From NCBI GenBank assembly GCA_964450955.1, contig CAYVFI010000008.1:1-64000 (forward strand): a stretch of 64,000 bases of DNA, read 5' to 3'. Position 1 is the first letter of the stretch, and each line of letters begins with the position of its first letter. Of this stretch, positions 1 through 8,599 are shown in pieces. The notes below the pieces were generated by a model. It saw nothing but the letters and a program-made list of their open reading frames with translations. It had not been told where the DNA came from and searched no databases. This DNA is from CAYNWT01 sp964450955 (GTDB lineage: Bacteria; Planctomycetota; Planctomycetia; Planctomycetales; Planctomycetaceae). Position numbers and translations under genes: made by a program.

Positions 1-3000
1 CCCACTTGCACGGTGGCGATACCAAACTCTTTGTCCAGTTCTCGTTCGTGCTGATATCGTTCTTCGACTCTGAACAGTCGCCCGTAGATTGAGAAGAATA
101 TCGGGACGAGAAACAGGACCAGTACCGTTCCTACGATCAGCCCGAATGCAAGGCTAGTGACCATCGGGATCAGCAACTGAGCTTGCAGCGATGTCTCCAT
201 CAGGATGGGTAGCACTCCGGCGACTGTTGTGACTGACGTTAGTAGGACAGGGCGGAACCGCCTGAGGCCGGATGCCAGAAGCGCTTCCTCCAGTGGCATG
301 CCGGCTTTCAGCTGGCTGTTGATGAAGTCAACCAGCACGATGGAGTCGTTCACGACCACGCCCGTTAGTGCGATCATACCCATCACGCTGAACAGGGTAA
401 GCGGTAGGTCCATCAGCACGTGCCCCCATATCGCGCCAATCGCTCCGAAGGGAACCACGGCCATGATGATGAGCGGCTGGGCGTACGATCGAAACTCAAC
501 GGTCAACAGCACAAACATTGCCAGAAACGCGATGCCAAATCCGAAGAACAGACTGCTGACCGATTCCTGCTGCTGCTCCGCCTGACCCTCAACTCGAACA
601 GATACGGCAGGGTACTTTTCAGCCAGCTTGGGGAAGAAGTCAGATTCCATGGCTGAGAGTATCTGCCGCGCGTTGGCGCCGGACTTTCCGCTTTGATCTA
701 CGTCAGCGGTGACAGTGATAGAACGCTTCTGGTCGATGCGGTTAATTTCAGCGTAGCCGCGAGCGACGTTGACCTCGGCAAGTTCGGTAATCGGTCGTTC
801 GGCTCCATCGGTGCCGCGAATTCGAATCTGATCGAACCGAGCCAGCGACTGGCGTTCTTCTTTCGGGTACCGGACCATCAATTTTACTTCGTGGCGTCCA
901 CGTTGGAGCCGCATGACTTCGTCACCATAGTAAGCTCCACGAACAGTCTCGGCGATGTCGGCCAGAGGAACCCCCATCGACTTCGCTTCGTCACGCACCT
1001 TGATTTGGAACTCCCACTTACCGGGCCGAGAGTCGTCGCCAATGTCGAAGACGCCCTGATTGCGGCCAAGTTCTGTTTTGCATTCCTCCACGGCCGCTTC
1101 CAGCTGCGACATCTGAGTCGCGTCGGCCAGAAGCTTGAACTCGATTGGCTGACCGCCAGGTCCCATCGACCTGGCAGCGAAGGTCACATTTTCAGCGCCA
1201 GGAAAACCGCCCGCAGCTTTTTGTGATTCCTTCCGCCACTCGTCGATGATCTGCTGGCTACTAACTTCTCTTCGGGATACGTCGACCAGTTCAACCTCGA
1301 CCTGTCCGACGTTGCCGCCGGTTGCTGTTTCCTGGTTCCCTCCGCCGCCGGTTTGCATTTGTCCGACAAGCCGGTGTGCCAGTCGAACAACCGGGCCACC
1401 TTCGGTTTCTTTGTATCGATCGTTCACCGCCAGGATGGCTTCTTCCATCTTTCGTGTGGCGGCTTCCGTGACAACGGAAGATGTCCCGCTGGGAAACACT
1501 ATCTTTGAACTGATTTGGTTGCTGTCGAGCTTCGGAAAGAAGATCCATGGAGTCATTCCTGACCGAATGGTTCCTACCGAGAAGATAAACAAAGCCAGAC
1601 TGGTACTGATGACAATCGCCGGGTTCTTCAGGCCAAAACGAAGAACCGGGTGATACAGCCGCGTGGAGACAAACTTCAGCAACCCAGCTGAGGCCGCGTT
1701 GACATGCACGCTTAGCCTTCCGACCAGCCGAAACGGATAGATCAGAATGTCCAGCAAGCCGGCCACTGGTGTGAACACGACTTTCAGCAGCATCGCGACC
1801 GCCGGGTTCAGCGGCCCAAGGAACTTGTACAATCGCGATGTAAGCAGGAACCAGCGTCCGTCCGGTTCGCCACCACCGTGAGCCAGGTGGCATGGCAGGA
1901 TGAAGGTACTCTCGACCAGTGAAATGACCAGCATGGCAATGATCGCCAGTGGCATGACGGCAAAAAACTTGCCCATCACTCCGCTCACAAACATCATTGG
2001 CAGGAACGCAATGATGGTCGTCGTTACAGAAGCTGCTACCGACGGCAACACCTCAAAGGTTCCATCAACCGCCGCACGCATTGCGCCTGAACCGCGTTGG
2101 CGGTGCGAGTAAATGTTCTCACCGATGACAATCGCATCATCGACCACAATTCCCAAAGCCATCAGGAACGAAAACATCGACAGCATGTTCATCGTCTGAC
2201 CGAAGTACCACAGGATGCAGCAGGCTCCGAGGATTGAAACGGGGATCCCCAGCGAGACCCAAAACGCCAGACGAATCTCCAGAAAAATTGCCAGCACAAT
2301 GAACACCAGAATAAGCCCCTGGAGTCCGTTTCTGGTCAGCAAATCCAGCCGGTCCTTGACGTTGATGGATTGGTCGCCGTAGACGATGAATTCGTAACCA
2401 TCCGGCAAAGTTTCGCTCTGCACGTAATTGCGAACCTCTTCGGTCATGACCAACAAGTCCTCGCGCGATGCGGCGTTGACTGAGGCGACAAGGCCGGGGC
2501 GACCGTTGATGCGACTGATGGCCGTTGTGTCAGCAAAGTCATCTTTGACGTCGGCAATATCGCCGACAGTCAGGACGGCTCCGCTGGTGTCGGTCAGCAA
2601 CGGGATCTGCGAGATTTCCGCGCCGGTGAGTCGTTTGTTCTTGCCACGCAGTAACACTTCTTCTGACGGTGTTTTCATATTGCCGCCTGGCATCTCAAGG
2701 TTCTCACGCTTGATGATTTGGGCGACTTCTCGCAGCGTCATACCGTGCTTACGTAGTGAGTCCTCCGGGATCTCGACATCGATTTGGTAGTCGCGGGTTC
2801 CATTGAGTTCAATCTGTGAAACAGACGGTAGCTGCAACATGTCGTTGCGAATCTGTTCGATAATCGCGCGCAGTCTGAGTTCTGCGAGTGGGTCCTCTGT
2901 AGAACTTTCCGGCCCCACGACTCCCACCTGAATCGCTTTTCTCCGCATCGTGACCTGCTGAATGACTGGGTCTTCAGACAGGTCAGGCATGCTGGGAATG

Positions 3001-3347
3001 CGATCGACGTTGGACCGAACCTCCGACAGTATCTTTTGAACGTCCTTCACGTCAGAACGCAGTTCCAGCACGACACTACACGAACCCTCATTCGCGACAG
3101 TCGTTTGCTTCTTGATGCCATCGATCGAACGCACAGCCTCTTCGATTTTTTGGCCAATGCCTTGTTCGACTTCATCAGGACTCGCGCCCGGATACGGAAC
3201 AGAGACCAGAATGATTTCCAATTCGAACTCGGGGAATTCTTCCCGCCGCAGTGTCAACGCGCAGATGGCGCCCAGGGTCAGTCCGGCGATCAGAAGTGTG
3301 TTCATGGCGGGCGAGTTACGTACTGCCCATCGGATAACGTTCTTCAC
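1..3347 (-). CDS. RND efflux permease (HAE-1/AcrB type), 3' end outside window
   Basis: Inner-membrane proton-driven drug or solute exporter, the pump of a tripartite efflux system. About 1115 residues are visible. The C-terminus is cut by the window edge, but the last transmembrane segment (FLVPIFFSIYGRLF) is present, so little is missing. The GTG start at 3347 shares GTGA with the stop of the membrane-fusion gene, so the two are translationally coupled. The N-terminus has the usual first helix followed by a periplasmic stretch containing VPYPGASPDEV. The TM4 motif GIVVDDAIVIGENIY keeps the paired aspartates used for proton relay. A second permease repeat carries GVVVNDSIVLVDFIN. No outer-membrane factor is visible in the operon. 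The substrate cannot be inferred. Confidence 0.93.
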   Translation of the reverse strand, partial: MKNVIRWAVRNSPAMNTLLIAGLTLGAICALTLRREEFPEFELEIILVSVPYPGASPDEVEQGIGQKIEEAVRSIDGIKKQTTVANEGSCSVVLELRSDVKDVQKILSEVRSNVDRIPSMPDLSEDPVIQQVTMRRKAIQVGVVGPESSTEDPLAELRLRAIIEQIRNDMLQLPSVSQIELNGTRDYQIDVEIPEDSLRKHGMTLREVAQIIKRENLEMPGGNMKTPSEEVLLRGKNKRLTGAEISQIPLLTDTSGAVLTVGDIADVKDDFADTTAISRINGRPGLVASVNAASREDLLVMTEEVRNYVQSETLPDGYEFIVYGDQSINVKDRLDLLTRNGLQGLILVFIVLAIFLEIRLAFWVSLGIPVSILGACCILWYFGQTMNMLSMFSFLMALGIVVDDAIVIGENIYSHRQRGSGAMRAAVDGTFEVLPSVAASVTTTIIAFLPMMFVSGVMGKFFAVMPLAIIAMLVISLVESTFILPCHLAHGGGEPDGRWFLLTSRLYKFLGPLNPAVAMLLKVVFTPVAGLLDILIYPFRLVGRLSVHVNAASAGLLKFVSTRLYHPVLRFGLKNPAIVISTSLALFIFSVGTIRSGMTPWIFFPKLDSNQISSKIVFPSGTSSVVTEAATRKMEEAILAVNDRYKETEGGPVVRLAHRLVGQMQTGGGGNQETATGGNVGQVEVELVDVSRREVSSQQIIDEWRKESQKAAGGFPGAENVTFAARSMGPGGQPIEFKLLADATQMSQLEAAVEECKTELGRNQGVFDIGDDSRPGKWEFQIKVRDEAKSMGVPLADIAETVRGAYYGDEVMRLQRGRHEVKLMVRYPKEERQSLARFDQIRIRGTDGAERPITELAEVNVARGYAEINRIDQKRSITVTADVDQSGKSGANARQILSAMESDFFPKLAEKYPAVSVRVEGQAEQQQESVSSLFFGFGIAFLAMFVLLTVEFRSYAQPLIIMAVVPFGAIGAIWGHVLMDLPLTLFSVMGMIALTGVVVNDSIVLVDFINSQLKAGMPLEEALLASGLRRFRPVLLTSVTTVAGVLPILMETSLQAQLLIPMVTSLAFGLIVGTVLVLFLVPIFFSIYGRLFRVEERYQHERELDKEFGIATVQV

Positions 3348-4768
3348 TTTTCAATCTCCTGAACAGCCATGCCATCAACAGCTTCGGCCAGTGGTGAGAC
3401 GATTGCTTTTTCGTCTGCAGAAATCCCCGATGCGTCACCATCGACCAGTAGGTCATCGCCCGAAATTCCAGCGACGATCGCGTTTCGGACAACAAGTTTT
3501 TTGTCTCGAACCAACCACACTCGGTTGCCCGGCCTGACTGCGGCTTCCGGAATTCGTACAAGGTTTGTTGACGGAGTCGTGTGTAGTTTCACGTTCACAA
3601 ACATGCCCCTGACCAACGCGGGCGGCCCGTTCTTCGGCGTCACCAGTGAGTCATCGTTGCGGATCTCTTTCACATCGCCCGGGTTGGGAACGACAACTCG
3701 GCATGGGACTGTACGCGTCTTTTCATCAAGTCCGATGCCGTCGTAGCGTGCGAGTTCGCCCTTCCATGCGAATGTACGGCCGGCAAGTTCGTAGGTGACC
3801 GTGACAGGGGCTTGTGGGATGTCGTAGGCGCCAGCCCGCCTGGTTGTGTTGGCGTCGGGGTCGGTTGACTGCCAAAGGCGGTAGAGTTCGTCCATGGTCA
3901 GGCTGCACCGCACTTCAACTCGACTGGTGTCTTCCAGCGTAAGTAGGCTGGAACCACGCTGCACAAAGGAATCGGCTTCAGCCATCGCGTTGACGATTAC
4001 TCCACTGACCGGCGCGACGATTTCCGTTCGAGAGAGGTCAAGGTTTGCTTTTTTAAGCATGATTTCCGCGAGGTCTTTCGCTGTTTCAAGGCGAGCCTTC
4101 TTTGTGGTCAGCATTCGCTTTTGGCCTTCGAGTCCCATTTGCGAATTACGCGACTGCAACTGGTCGCGTTGTGACATCTCGAAGTCCTTGACATTCCCCA
4201 CGCGCCGGCTGGAGAGCCGCTTTTGACGGTCGACTTCATTGTTTCTGAGCTTGAGATCGTCGCCCGCTATCGTCAGTAGCTCGGAGGTGTTAGAGATTTC
4301 GACTGCGAGCTCGTCCAGGTTTTGCTGAGCCTCGATCTTCTGTCGCTCTAAGCGGCGGACTTCCAGGTCGTAAGTTTCGCGATCAATTCGAATCAGCGGT
4401 GTGCCTTTCTCGACATAGTTTCCCGCGCGACATTCTTCGGACTTGAACGTGATTCGCCCGGCGACTTCGGCGGCGATTTGAACTTCTTTGAACGGGACTG
4501 CCAGCCCGTCAACCTGAATATCCAGTCCACCCTCGTGCGAAATGATGTCGACTGTTTCCACCAGAGCCGCATCCGATTTCTTTGCGTCCGTTTTCGGCGG
4601 CGCGGAGCCTTTTCCGAACGACAACATGCCCAGAATTCCGCATCCGATAATCAGCACCGATGTGCCCAGACGGAGTGCTTCAACCATGAACGGGCTGCTG
4701 GATGCAGCTGTGTCTGGTTCGGCCGCAGTGGCCTTCGTGTTTGGTTTAGGTGATGTCAGTTGCTTCAT
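3344..4768 (-). CDS. RND efflux periplasmic adaptor (membrane fusion protein, HlyD/AcrA type)
   Basis: Periplasmic adaptor that links the inner-membrane RND pump to an outer-membrane channel. The 474 residues begin with a short cytoplasmic stretch and a single anchor helix (about residues 27-49). A split lipoyl/barrel-sandwich domain (VPFKEVQIAAEVAGRI, later GVIVNAMAEADSFVQRG) flanks a long charged coiled-coil hairpin at about residues 130-220. Beta-barrel and membrane-proximal parts follow. The start ATG overlaps the stop of the TetR gene by 4 nt and the end overlaps the permease start by 4 nt, so the three genes form one coupled operon. The assignment is firm at family level; the substrate is unknown. 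Confidence 0.93.
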   Translation of the reverse strand: MKQLTSPKPNTKATAAEPDTAASSSPFMVEALRLGTSVLIIGCGILGMLSFGKGSAPPKTDAKKSDAALVETVDIISHEGGLDIQVDGLAVPFKEVQIAAEVAGRITFKSEECRAGNYVEKGTPLIRIDRETYDLEVRRLERQKIEAQQNLDELAVEISNTSELLTIAGDDLKLRNNEVDRQKRLSSRRVGNVKDFEMSQRDQLQSRNSQMGLEGQKRMLTTKKARLETAKDLAEIMLKKANLDLSRTEIVAPVSGVIVNAMAEADSFVQRGSSLLTLEDTSRVEVRCSLTMDELYRLWQSTDPDANTTRRAGAYDIPQAPVTVTYELAGRTFAWKGELARYDGIGLDEKTRTVPCRVVVPNPGDVKEIRNDDSLVTPKNGPPALVRGMFVNVKLHTTPSTNLVRIPEAAVRPGNRVWLVRDKKLVVRNAIVAGISGDDLLVDGDASGISADEKAIVSPLAEAVDGMAVQEIEK

Positions 4769-5424
4769 GATGCCTTGCCGGAATGCGAGACAGGTTGTGT
4801 CTCAAGCAGAAGCTCGGTGTCGCCGAGCGCCGCGAGCGTTACGTTGGTAATGTGAGCGGCCAGTTGTTCAATGCGGAAGTAAGCGTTGCGTTGCTTCTTC
4901 GGAACGACGATGTCAAACACGCCTCCGGCAACGCGGTAAAACAGGCATTGGCCCATGACCGAGAATGCGAACTGTTGTCGCCGGTGTTCTTCGAAGCCCG
5001 AAGGGAACGCGGGGTCCAGAATGTCTTGCAGTCTGTTGAGCCGCGGCCGGAAGAAATCTTCCACCATCGACCGGCAGTCTTCAGTCGGGTCAAGCATTTC
5101 ACGCATCATGAGTTGGCTTGGCCACTGTTCAGCGTTAATGCCAAGCACGCGTGTCAGCATGGTTTCAACAAACCCGCACAGCTTGTCGTGTGTCGATGCG
5201 TGTTCAGGAACTTCAGGCCATGGAACCTGTTCCACTCGCAGGTCGCGAGCGTGCTTTACAGTTTCCAGATAGAGACGCTTCTTGTCGCCAAAGTGGTAGT
5301 TCACGCTGGCGACATTCACGTCGGCCGAGTCGCAAATCTCGCGCACGGTCGAAGCTTCGAACCCCTTCTTCGCAAAAATGGGGCCGGCCGCCTGAAGGAT
5401 TCGGGTGCGCGTCTTGTCGGGCAT
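4765..5424 (-). CDS. TetR/AcrR-family repressor, CecR-like, of the efflux operon
   Basis: Probable ligand-responsive repressor of its own operon. The 219 residues start with a canonical TetR helix-turn-helix (TRTRILQAAGPIFAKKGFEA, then VNVASVNYHFGDK at about 35-47, the recognition-helix signature). The C-terminal half resembles the DUF1956 domain of CecR/YbiH-type regulators: a catalytic-free helical ligand domain with MMREMLDP and an FSVMGQCLFYR-like stretch. It is the first gene of the operon and overlaps the membrane-fusion gene by 4 nt. A near-perfect inverted repeat lies 16 bp upstream of its start and is the likely operator. Autoregulation is inferred from this arrangement, not shown. 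Confidence 0.9.
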   Translation of the reverse strand: MPDKTRTRILQAAGPIFAKKGFEASTVREICDSADVNVASVNYHFGDKKRLYLETVKHARDLRVEQVPWPEVPEHASTHDKLCGFVETMLTRVLGINAEQWPSQLMMREMLDPTEDCRSMVEDFFRPRLNRLQDILDPAFPSGFEEHRRQQFAFSVMGQCLFYRVAGGVFDIVVPKKQRNAYFRIEQLAAHITNVTLAALGDTELLLETQPVSHSGKAS

Positions 5425-5440
5425 GCTGTTCCTGTGAATT

Positions 5441-5465
5441 AAACGACTGTATTAAACAGTTGTTT
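5441..5465. promoter_or_regulatory. Candidate TetR-family operator (inverted repeat)
   Basis: Half-sites AAACGACTG and CAGTTGTTT, separated by TATTAAA, form a 9-bp inverted repeat with one mismatch. It sits 16 bp upstream of the tetR start codon, where binding would block the promoter or initiation. Size and A/T-rich centre are typical of TetR-family sites. The regulator that binds it is inferred from position. Confidence 0.65.
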
Positions 5466-5521
5466 GAATTCAACCTGGAAACCGGGAATCGCCAAAGGGT
5501 TCGCACAGCCAGCCGACATCC

Positions 5522-6352
5522 TTAAGCCGCGCGGCGGAGTGGGGCCTGGACTTCCTGCTGTTCTGCCTGAGCGATCACTTCGGCCGCGAGTCCGCCGTAG
5601 TCTTTGGCACCGTTGCAGGATGGAGCGTATTCAAAAATCGATTGGCCGAAGCTGGGAGCTTCTGCCAGTTTGATGTTGCGGCGAATCTTCGTGCTGAAGA
5701 TTTGTGTGTTGGCCCACGGTGTGTCTGGTTCGCTGCTGGCGAGGAACCGTTTCAGGTCGTCAATCACATCGGCCGCCAGTCGTGTTCCAGTTTCATACAG
5801 GCACAAAATTACGCCGGTCACTTTAAGACCGCGATTCAATCGGCGACTGACCAACGCACTGGTTTCGAACAGTTTTGACAGCCCCTGCAGCGCGAAGAAG
5901 TGTGGTTGCAGCGGAATGAATACTTCCTGTGCTGCCGTCAGTGCGTTGATGGTGAGAACACCAAGCGATGGCGGGCAGTCCATGATCACGTAGTCAAAGT
6001 TTTCGGCTTCAAGAAATGTGTTGAGCGCGCGAGAGAGAACGAACTCGCGACCCTTCATGTCGACCAGTTCCATCTCAGCGGCAGCGAGATCGATGTTGGC
6101 CGGCAGCAGCGAAAGCTGGTCGGAGATCAGGCAGCGAATGTCTGCGAGTGTTTTCTGTCCGGTCAAAACATCGTAGACCGTTGGAGTTGAACCGGCCGCT
6201 TCGACACCCACATGAAACGAGGCATGACCCTGCGGATCTAAATCGATGAGGCAGACGCGTTCGCCACGGTTCGCCAAAGCGGCGGCCAGGTTAACGCTGG
6301 AGGTTGTCTTTCCGACTCCTCCCTTTTGGTTCATGACGGCAATACTGCGCAT
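5522..6352 (-). CDS. ParA/Soj-family ATPase, orphan
   Basis: P-loop ATPase of the ParA/MinD superfamily, which positions chromosomes, plasmids or protein complexes through ATP-dependent DNA or membrane binding. The 276 residues have a deviant Walker A at the N-terminus (KGGVGKT, residues 10-16), LIDLDPQG for the Walker A' aspartate, and YVIMDCPPSLG for Walker B. The start at 6352 is preferred over an in-frame start 108 nt upstream because it follows AAGGAA at good spacing and places the P-loop next to the N-terminus, as in the family. No parB or centromere-like repeat lies next to it, so its cargo is unknown. It could serve chromosome segregation or an unrelated positioning task. Confidence 0.88.
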   Translation of the reverse strand: MRSIAVMNQKGGVGKTTSSVNLAAALANRGERVCLIDLDPQGHASFHVGVEAAGSTPTVYDVLTGQKTLADIRCLISDQLSLLPANIDLAAAEMELVDMKGREFVLSRALNTFLEAENFDYVIMDCPPSLGVLTINALTAAQEVFIPLQPHFFALQGLSKLFETSALVSRRLNRGLKVTGVILCLYETGTRLAADVIDDLKRFLASSEPDTPWANTQIFSTKIRRNIKLAEAPSFGQSIFEYAPSCNGAKDYGGLAAEVIAQAEQQEVQAPLRRAA

Positions 6353-6611
6353 GGTTTTGTTCCTTGCCCTGAGTGACTGGAAGTCGAGGATAGCGGTGCC
6401 GGTCAGTTGCTCAGAACCCGGATGTGGCCCGCCAGCGACGTCTGTTTGCGGATAAGCCAATCAGGGCACGATGATCGGCGGAATGTGCCGTTTGGCAGGA
6501 AGAAGTGCGGCGAGTGTTGCGGCCACTGCGAATCAGCGGTTCAGTTCACAATTCTTCAGCGGCAGTCGCCAGAGTTTGCTGTGCAGGATCACGAAGACCC
6601 GCCCACTCGCG

Positions 6612-7655
6612 CTATTGTGGCTGTGCGACCTGGTTTGCTTTGGCCAGTACTTTTCGTTGGATCCGCGATTGCAACGGTGAAAGCCATGTGGCCCACAATT
6701 GTTTCACGTCGTCAACAATCGATCCGTCGATCGCCTGCTCAGTGGCGACAACAAACGACACGCGATCGCCCCACTGCTGTCCCAGTAAACGCATCCTGGC
6801 AGCTTCGCGTCGATCGCCAATCAGCATCACCGCCGCGCGGCGAGTGTCTCCAAGCGCTGTCTGCAGGTCTTGTTCAGATTCGACAGACACACCAGACACT
6901 TCGGTTCCGGCCGGCAGCATGCTTTGAATCTCGCCAGGAACTAACGCGGGCACCATTGACATTTCATCGTTCACGACCACAACGCGCCCCGTGTAACCCG
7001 CTTTGACAAGATCCTGCGCGATGGTGATGTGCTGCGATTCGCTTAGTTTTGTGGCTTCTGAGTAAGGGTGCATCAGCACGACTGCATCGGATGGCTGAGG
7101 CAAATGGAACTTGCTAAGCGAAGACACGTAGCCGACGGAAAACCCTGCGCCAGCAGCGACAAAGCTGAGTAACAGGATGGCGCCACCTGTTGGGAACCGC
7201 AACGGGCCGTACTGTCGGCCTCGAATGATTCCAAAGATCACCGGTAACAAGAGTGTCACCAGATGGGCCGGCATCGGAATACCGTCTCGAAGTGTTCCCT
7301 GTCCGATGGATCGGTGAATTGAAATGGCGTTCGATACCGCAACGGCGATTAGCGACATGACACCGATAATGGCAGCGGTTCGAATGATTCCGGGCAGCCG
7401 ATGCGTTAGCCCGAAAAGTAGTAGTGAGACACCCGCGAATGCCAACAGACCGCGCGCGGCTTCGCCGGGGAATGGTGACAGGTCGATCCAGCCGAAGTCA
7501 GCTCCCGACTGATTGATGACAAGCGCGCGGAACGCGTCCAGCAAGCAGACGATGCCAAAGAATCCGGCGATCCCGCGTGAAATGCCCAGCCAAAGCGGGC
7601 CGTCCACGAGATAGCGGTCGGTGTATTCCGTTGCCGGAGATGCGGGCTGATTCAT
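6612..7655 (-). CDS. Membrane protein, unknown function, possible degenerate DUF218-like domain
   Basis: About 347 residues. The N-terminal half has four to five hydrophobic segments (around GISRGIAGFFGIVCLL, GLLAFAGVSLLLFGL, TAAIIGVMSLIAVAVS, LVTLLLPVIFGII and ILLLSFVAAGAGFSVGYV). The soluble C-terminal half has an alternating beta/alpha pattern with SDAVVLMHPYSEATKLSES and GYTGRVVVVND. This recalls DUF218/YdcF-type membrane-linked domains but lacks their clear motif, so no function is assigned. The ATG at 7655 was chosen; a TTG four codons upstream is possible. It stands alone, with 259 nt between its end and the parA start containing nothing recognisable. Confidence 0.7.
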   Translation of the reverse strand: MNQPASPATEYTDRYLVDGPLWLGISRGIAGFFGIVCLLDAFRALVINQSGADFGWIDLSPFPGEAARGLLAFAGVSLLLFGLTHRLPGIIRTAAIIGVMSLIAVAVSNAISIHRSIGQGTLRDGIPMPAHLVTLLLPVIFGIIRGRQYGPLRFPTGGAILLLSFVAAGAGFSVGYVSSLSKFHLPQPSDAVVLMHPYSEATKLSESQHITIAQDLVKAGYTGRVVVVNDEMSMVPALVPGEIQSMLPAGTEVSGVSVESEQDLQTALGDTRRAAVMLIGDRREAARMRLLGQQWGDRVSFVVATEQAIDGSIVDDVKQLWATWLSPLQSRIQRKVLAKANQVAQPQ

Positions 7656-7724
7656 CCTTGAACCCAACGCTGCGACACTGTGAAAGAAGTGTGACTTGCG
7701 ATTCCTTACCGCGTAAGTCGTGAG

Positions 7725-8066
7725 CTAGGAGGAACTTTCGAGCAATCCGGCCAGTTCTGCAATACAGAAATCGATTGAAATGACCGCCTGCTTAAAGTTG
7801 GTGTGCGTGGAAGCCAGCGGGGCGTCTTCTCGAAACTGATCCGCCGCTTTTCTTAGCTTTCCGATCTTTTTTGCCAGCATTTTCATGTAGGCGTCAGGAT
7901 CCTCCAGCCGCGTTTCCAGGGCCATCGCGGTATCAAATACAGATCGCACGATGCCCATGAGTTCAGGAAAATCTTCGACTTCCTCACAGTGCTTGATAAA
8001 GGTCCTGACCATCCATGCGTTGGCCATGATCTTCTGGCAACGCTCAATCGTCTCCGCGGTGGCCAT
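7725..8066 (-). CDS. Conserved-looking small helical protein, unknown
   Basis: A 113-residue, probably all-helical soluble protein with no signal peptide or membrane segment. No family was recognised. It begins 5 nt after the apt stop codon, so it is the third gene of a kinase-apt operon and is likely translated with them. Charged amphipathic stretches such as DAYMKMLAKKIGKLRKAADQF suggest a helical bundle or a protein-interaction role. This is a description only. Confidence 0.7.
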   Translation of the reverse strand: MATAETIERCQKIMANAWMVRTFIKHCEEVEDFPELMGIVRSVFDTAMALETRLEDPDAYMKMLAKKIGKLRKAADQFREDAPLASTHTNFKQAVISIDFCIAELAGLLESSS

Positions 8067-8071
8067 TCAAA

Positions 8072-8599
8072 TTACTCCGATTCACTGTCGTAGCTAATCA
8101 ACGTACAGACGTCGTGCGGTTCCAGTTTTTGTCGGCCCGGAATGAATGTCAGTTCGATAAGGAATCCACAACCCACCACCGTCGCGCCGGCTTCTTCTGA
8201 CATTTTGACGCAGGCTTCCATGGTTCCGCCGGTAGCCAACAGGTCATCGATCAGCAGGACACGATCTCCTTTGGTTACGGCATCGACATGCATTTCAAGA
8301 CTGTCAGAACCGTATTCCAGGTCGTAATGAAAGCTAAGTTTTTCAAACGGCAATTTGCCCGGCTTGCGGACGGGCACAAAGCTGGCCCCCAGTTTCAGGG
8401 CCAGCGGAGCCGCAAAGATAAACCCGCGTGCTTCGGCGGCCAGAATTGCGTCAACCTTTGCGTCCTGGTATCGCTCAGCAAACTGATCGATCACGTAGCC
8501 GAATGCTTTAGGCGATGCGAGCAGTGGTGTGATGTCCCGAAACATGATGCCCGGCTTCGGGAAATCGGGTACGTCTCGAATGTAGTCTTTAAGGTTCAT
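8072..8599 (-). CDS. apt: Adenine phosphoribosyltransferase
   Basis: Purine salvage enzyme: adenine plus PRPP gives AMP and pyrophosphate, in the cytoplasm. The 175 residues match the normal APRT length. The start LKDYIRDVPDFPKPGIMFRDITPLL is family-typical. The PRPP-binding loop is VLLIDDLLATGGTMEA at about residues 113-128, and AILAAEARGFIFAAPLAL carries the flexible-loop and substrate region. The 5' end overlaps the 3' end of the upstream Ser/Thr kinase gene by 11 nt, and a small helical protein gene follows after 5 nt. The pairing with a kinase looks like operon sharing rather than a known functional link. Confidence 0.97.
   Translation of the reverse strand: MNLKDYIRDVPDFPKPGIMFRDITPLLASPKAFGYVIDQFAERYQDAKVDAILAAEARGFIFAAPLALKLGASFVPVRKPGKLPFEKLSFHYDLEYGSDSLEMHVDAVTKGDRVLLIDDLLATGGTMEACVKMSEEAGATVVGCGFLIELTFIPGRQKLEPHDVCTLISYDSESE

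Noticed and set aside
4783..5442. 219-codon frame on the plus strand exactly opposite the TetR gene
   Set aside because: Antisense shadow; no ribosome site or domain, whereas the minus strand has clear TetR motifs.
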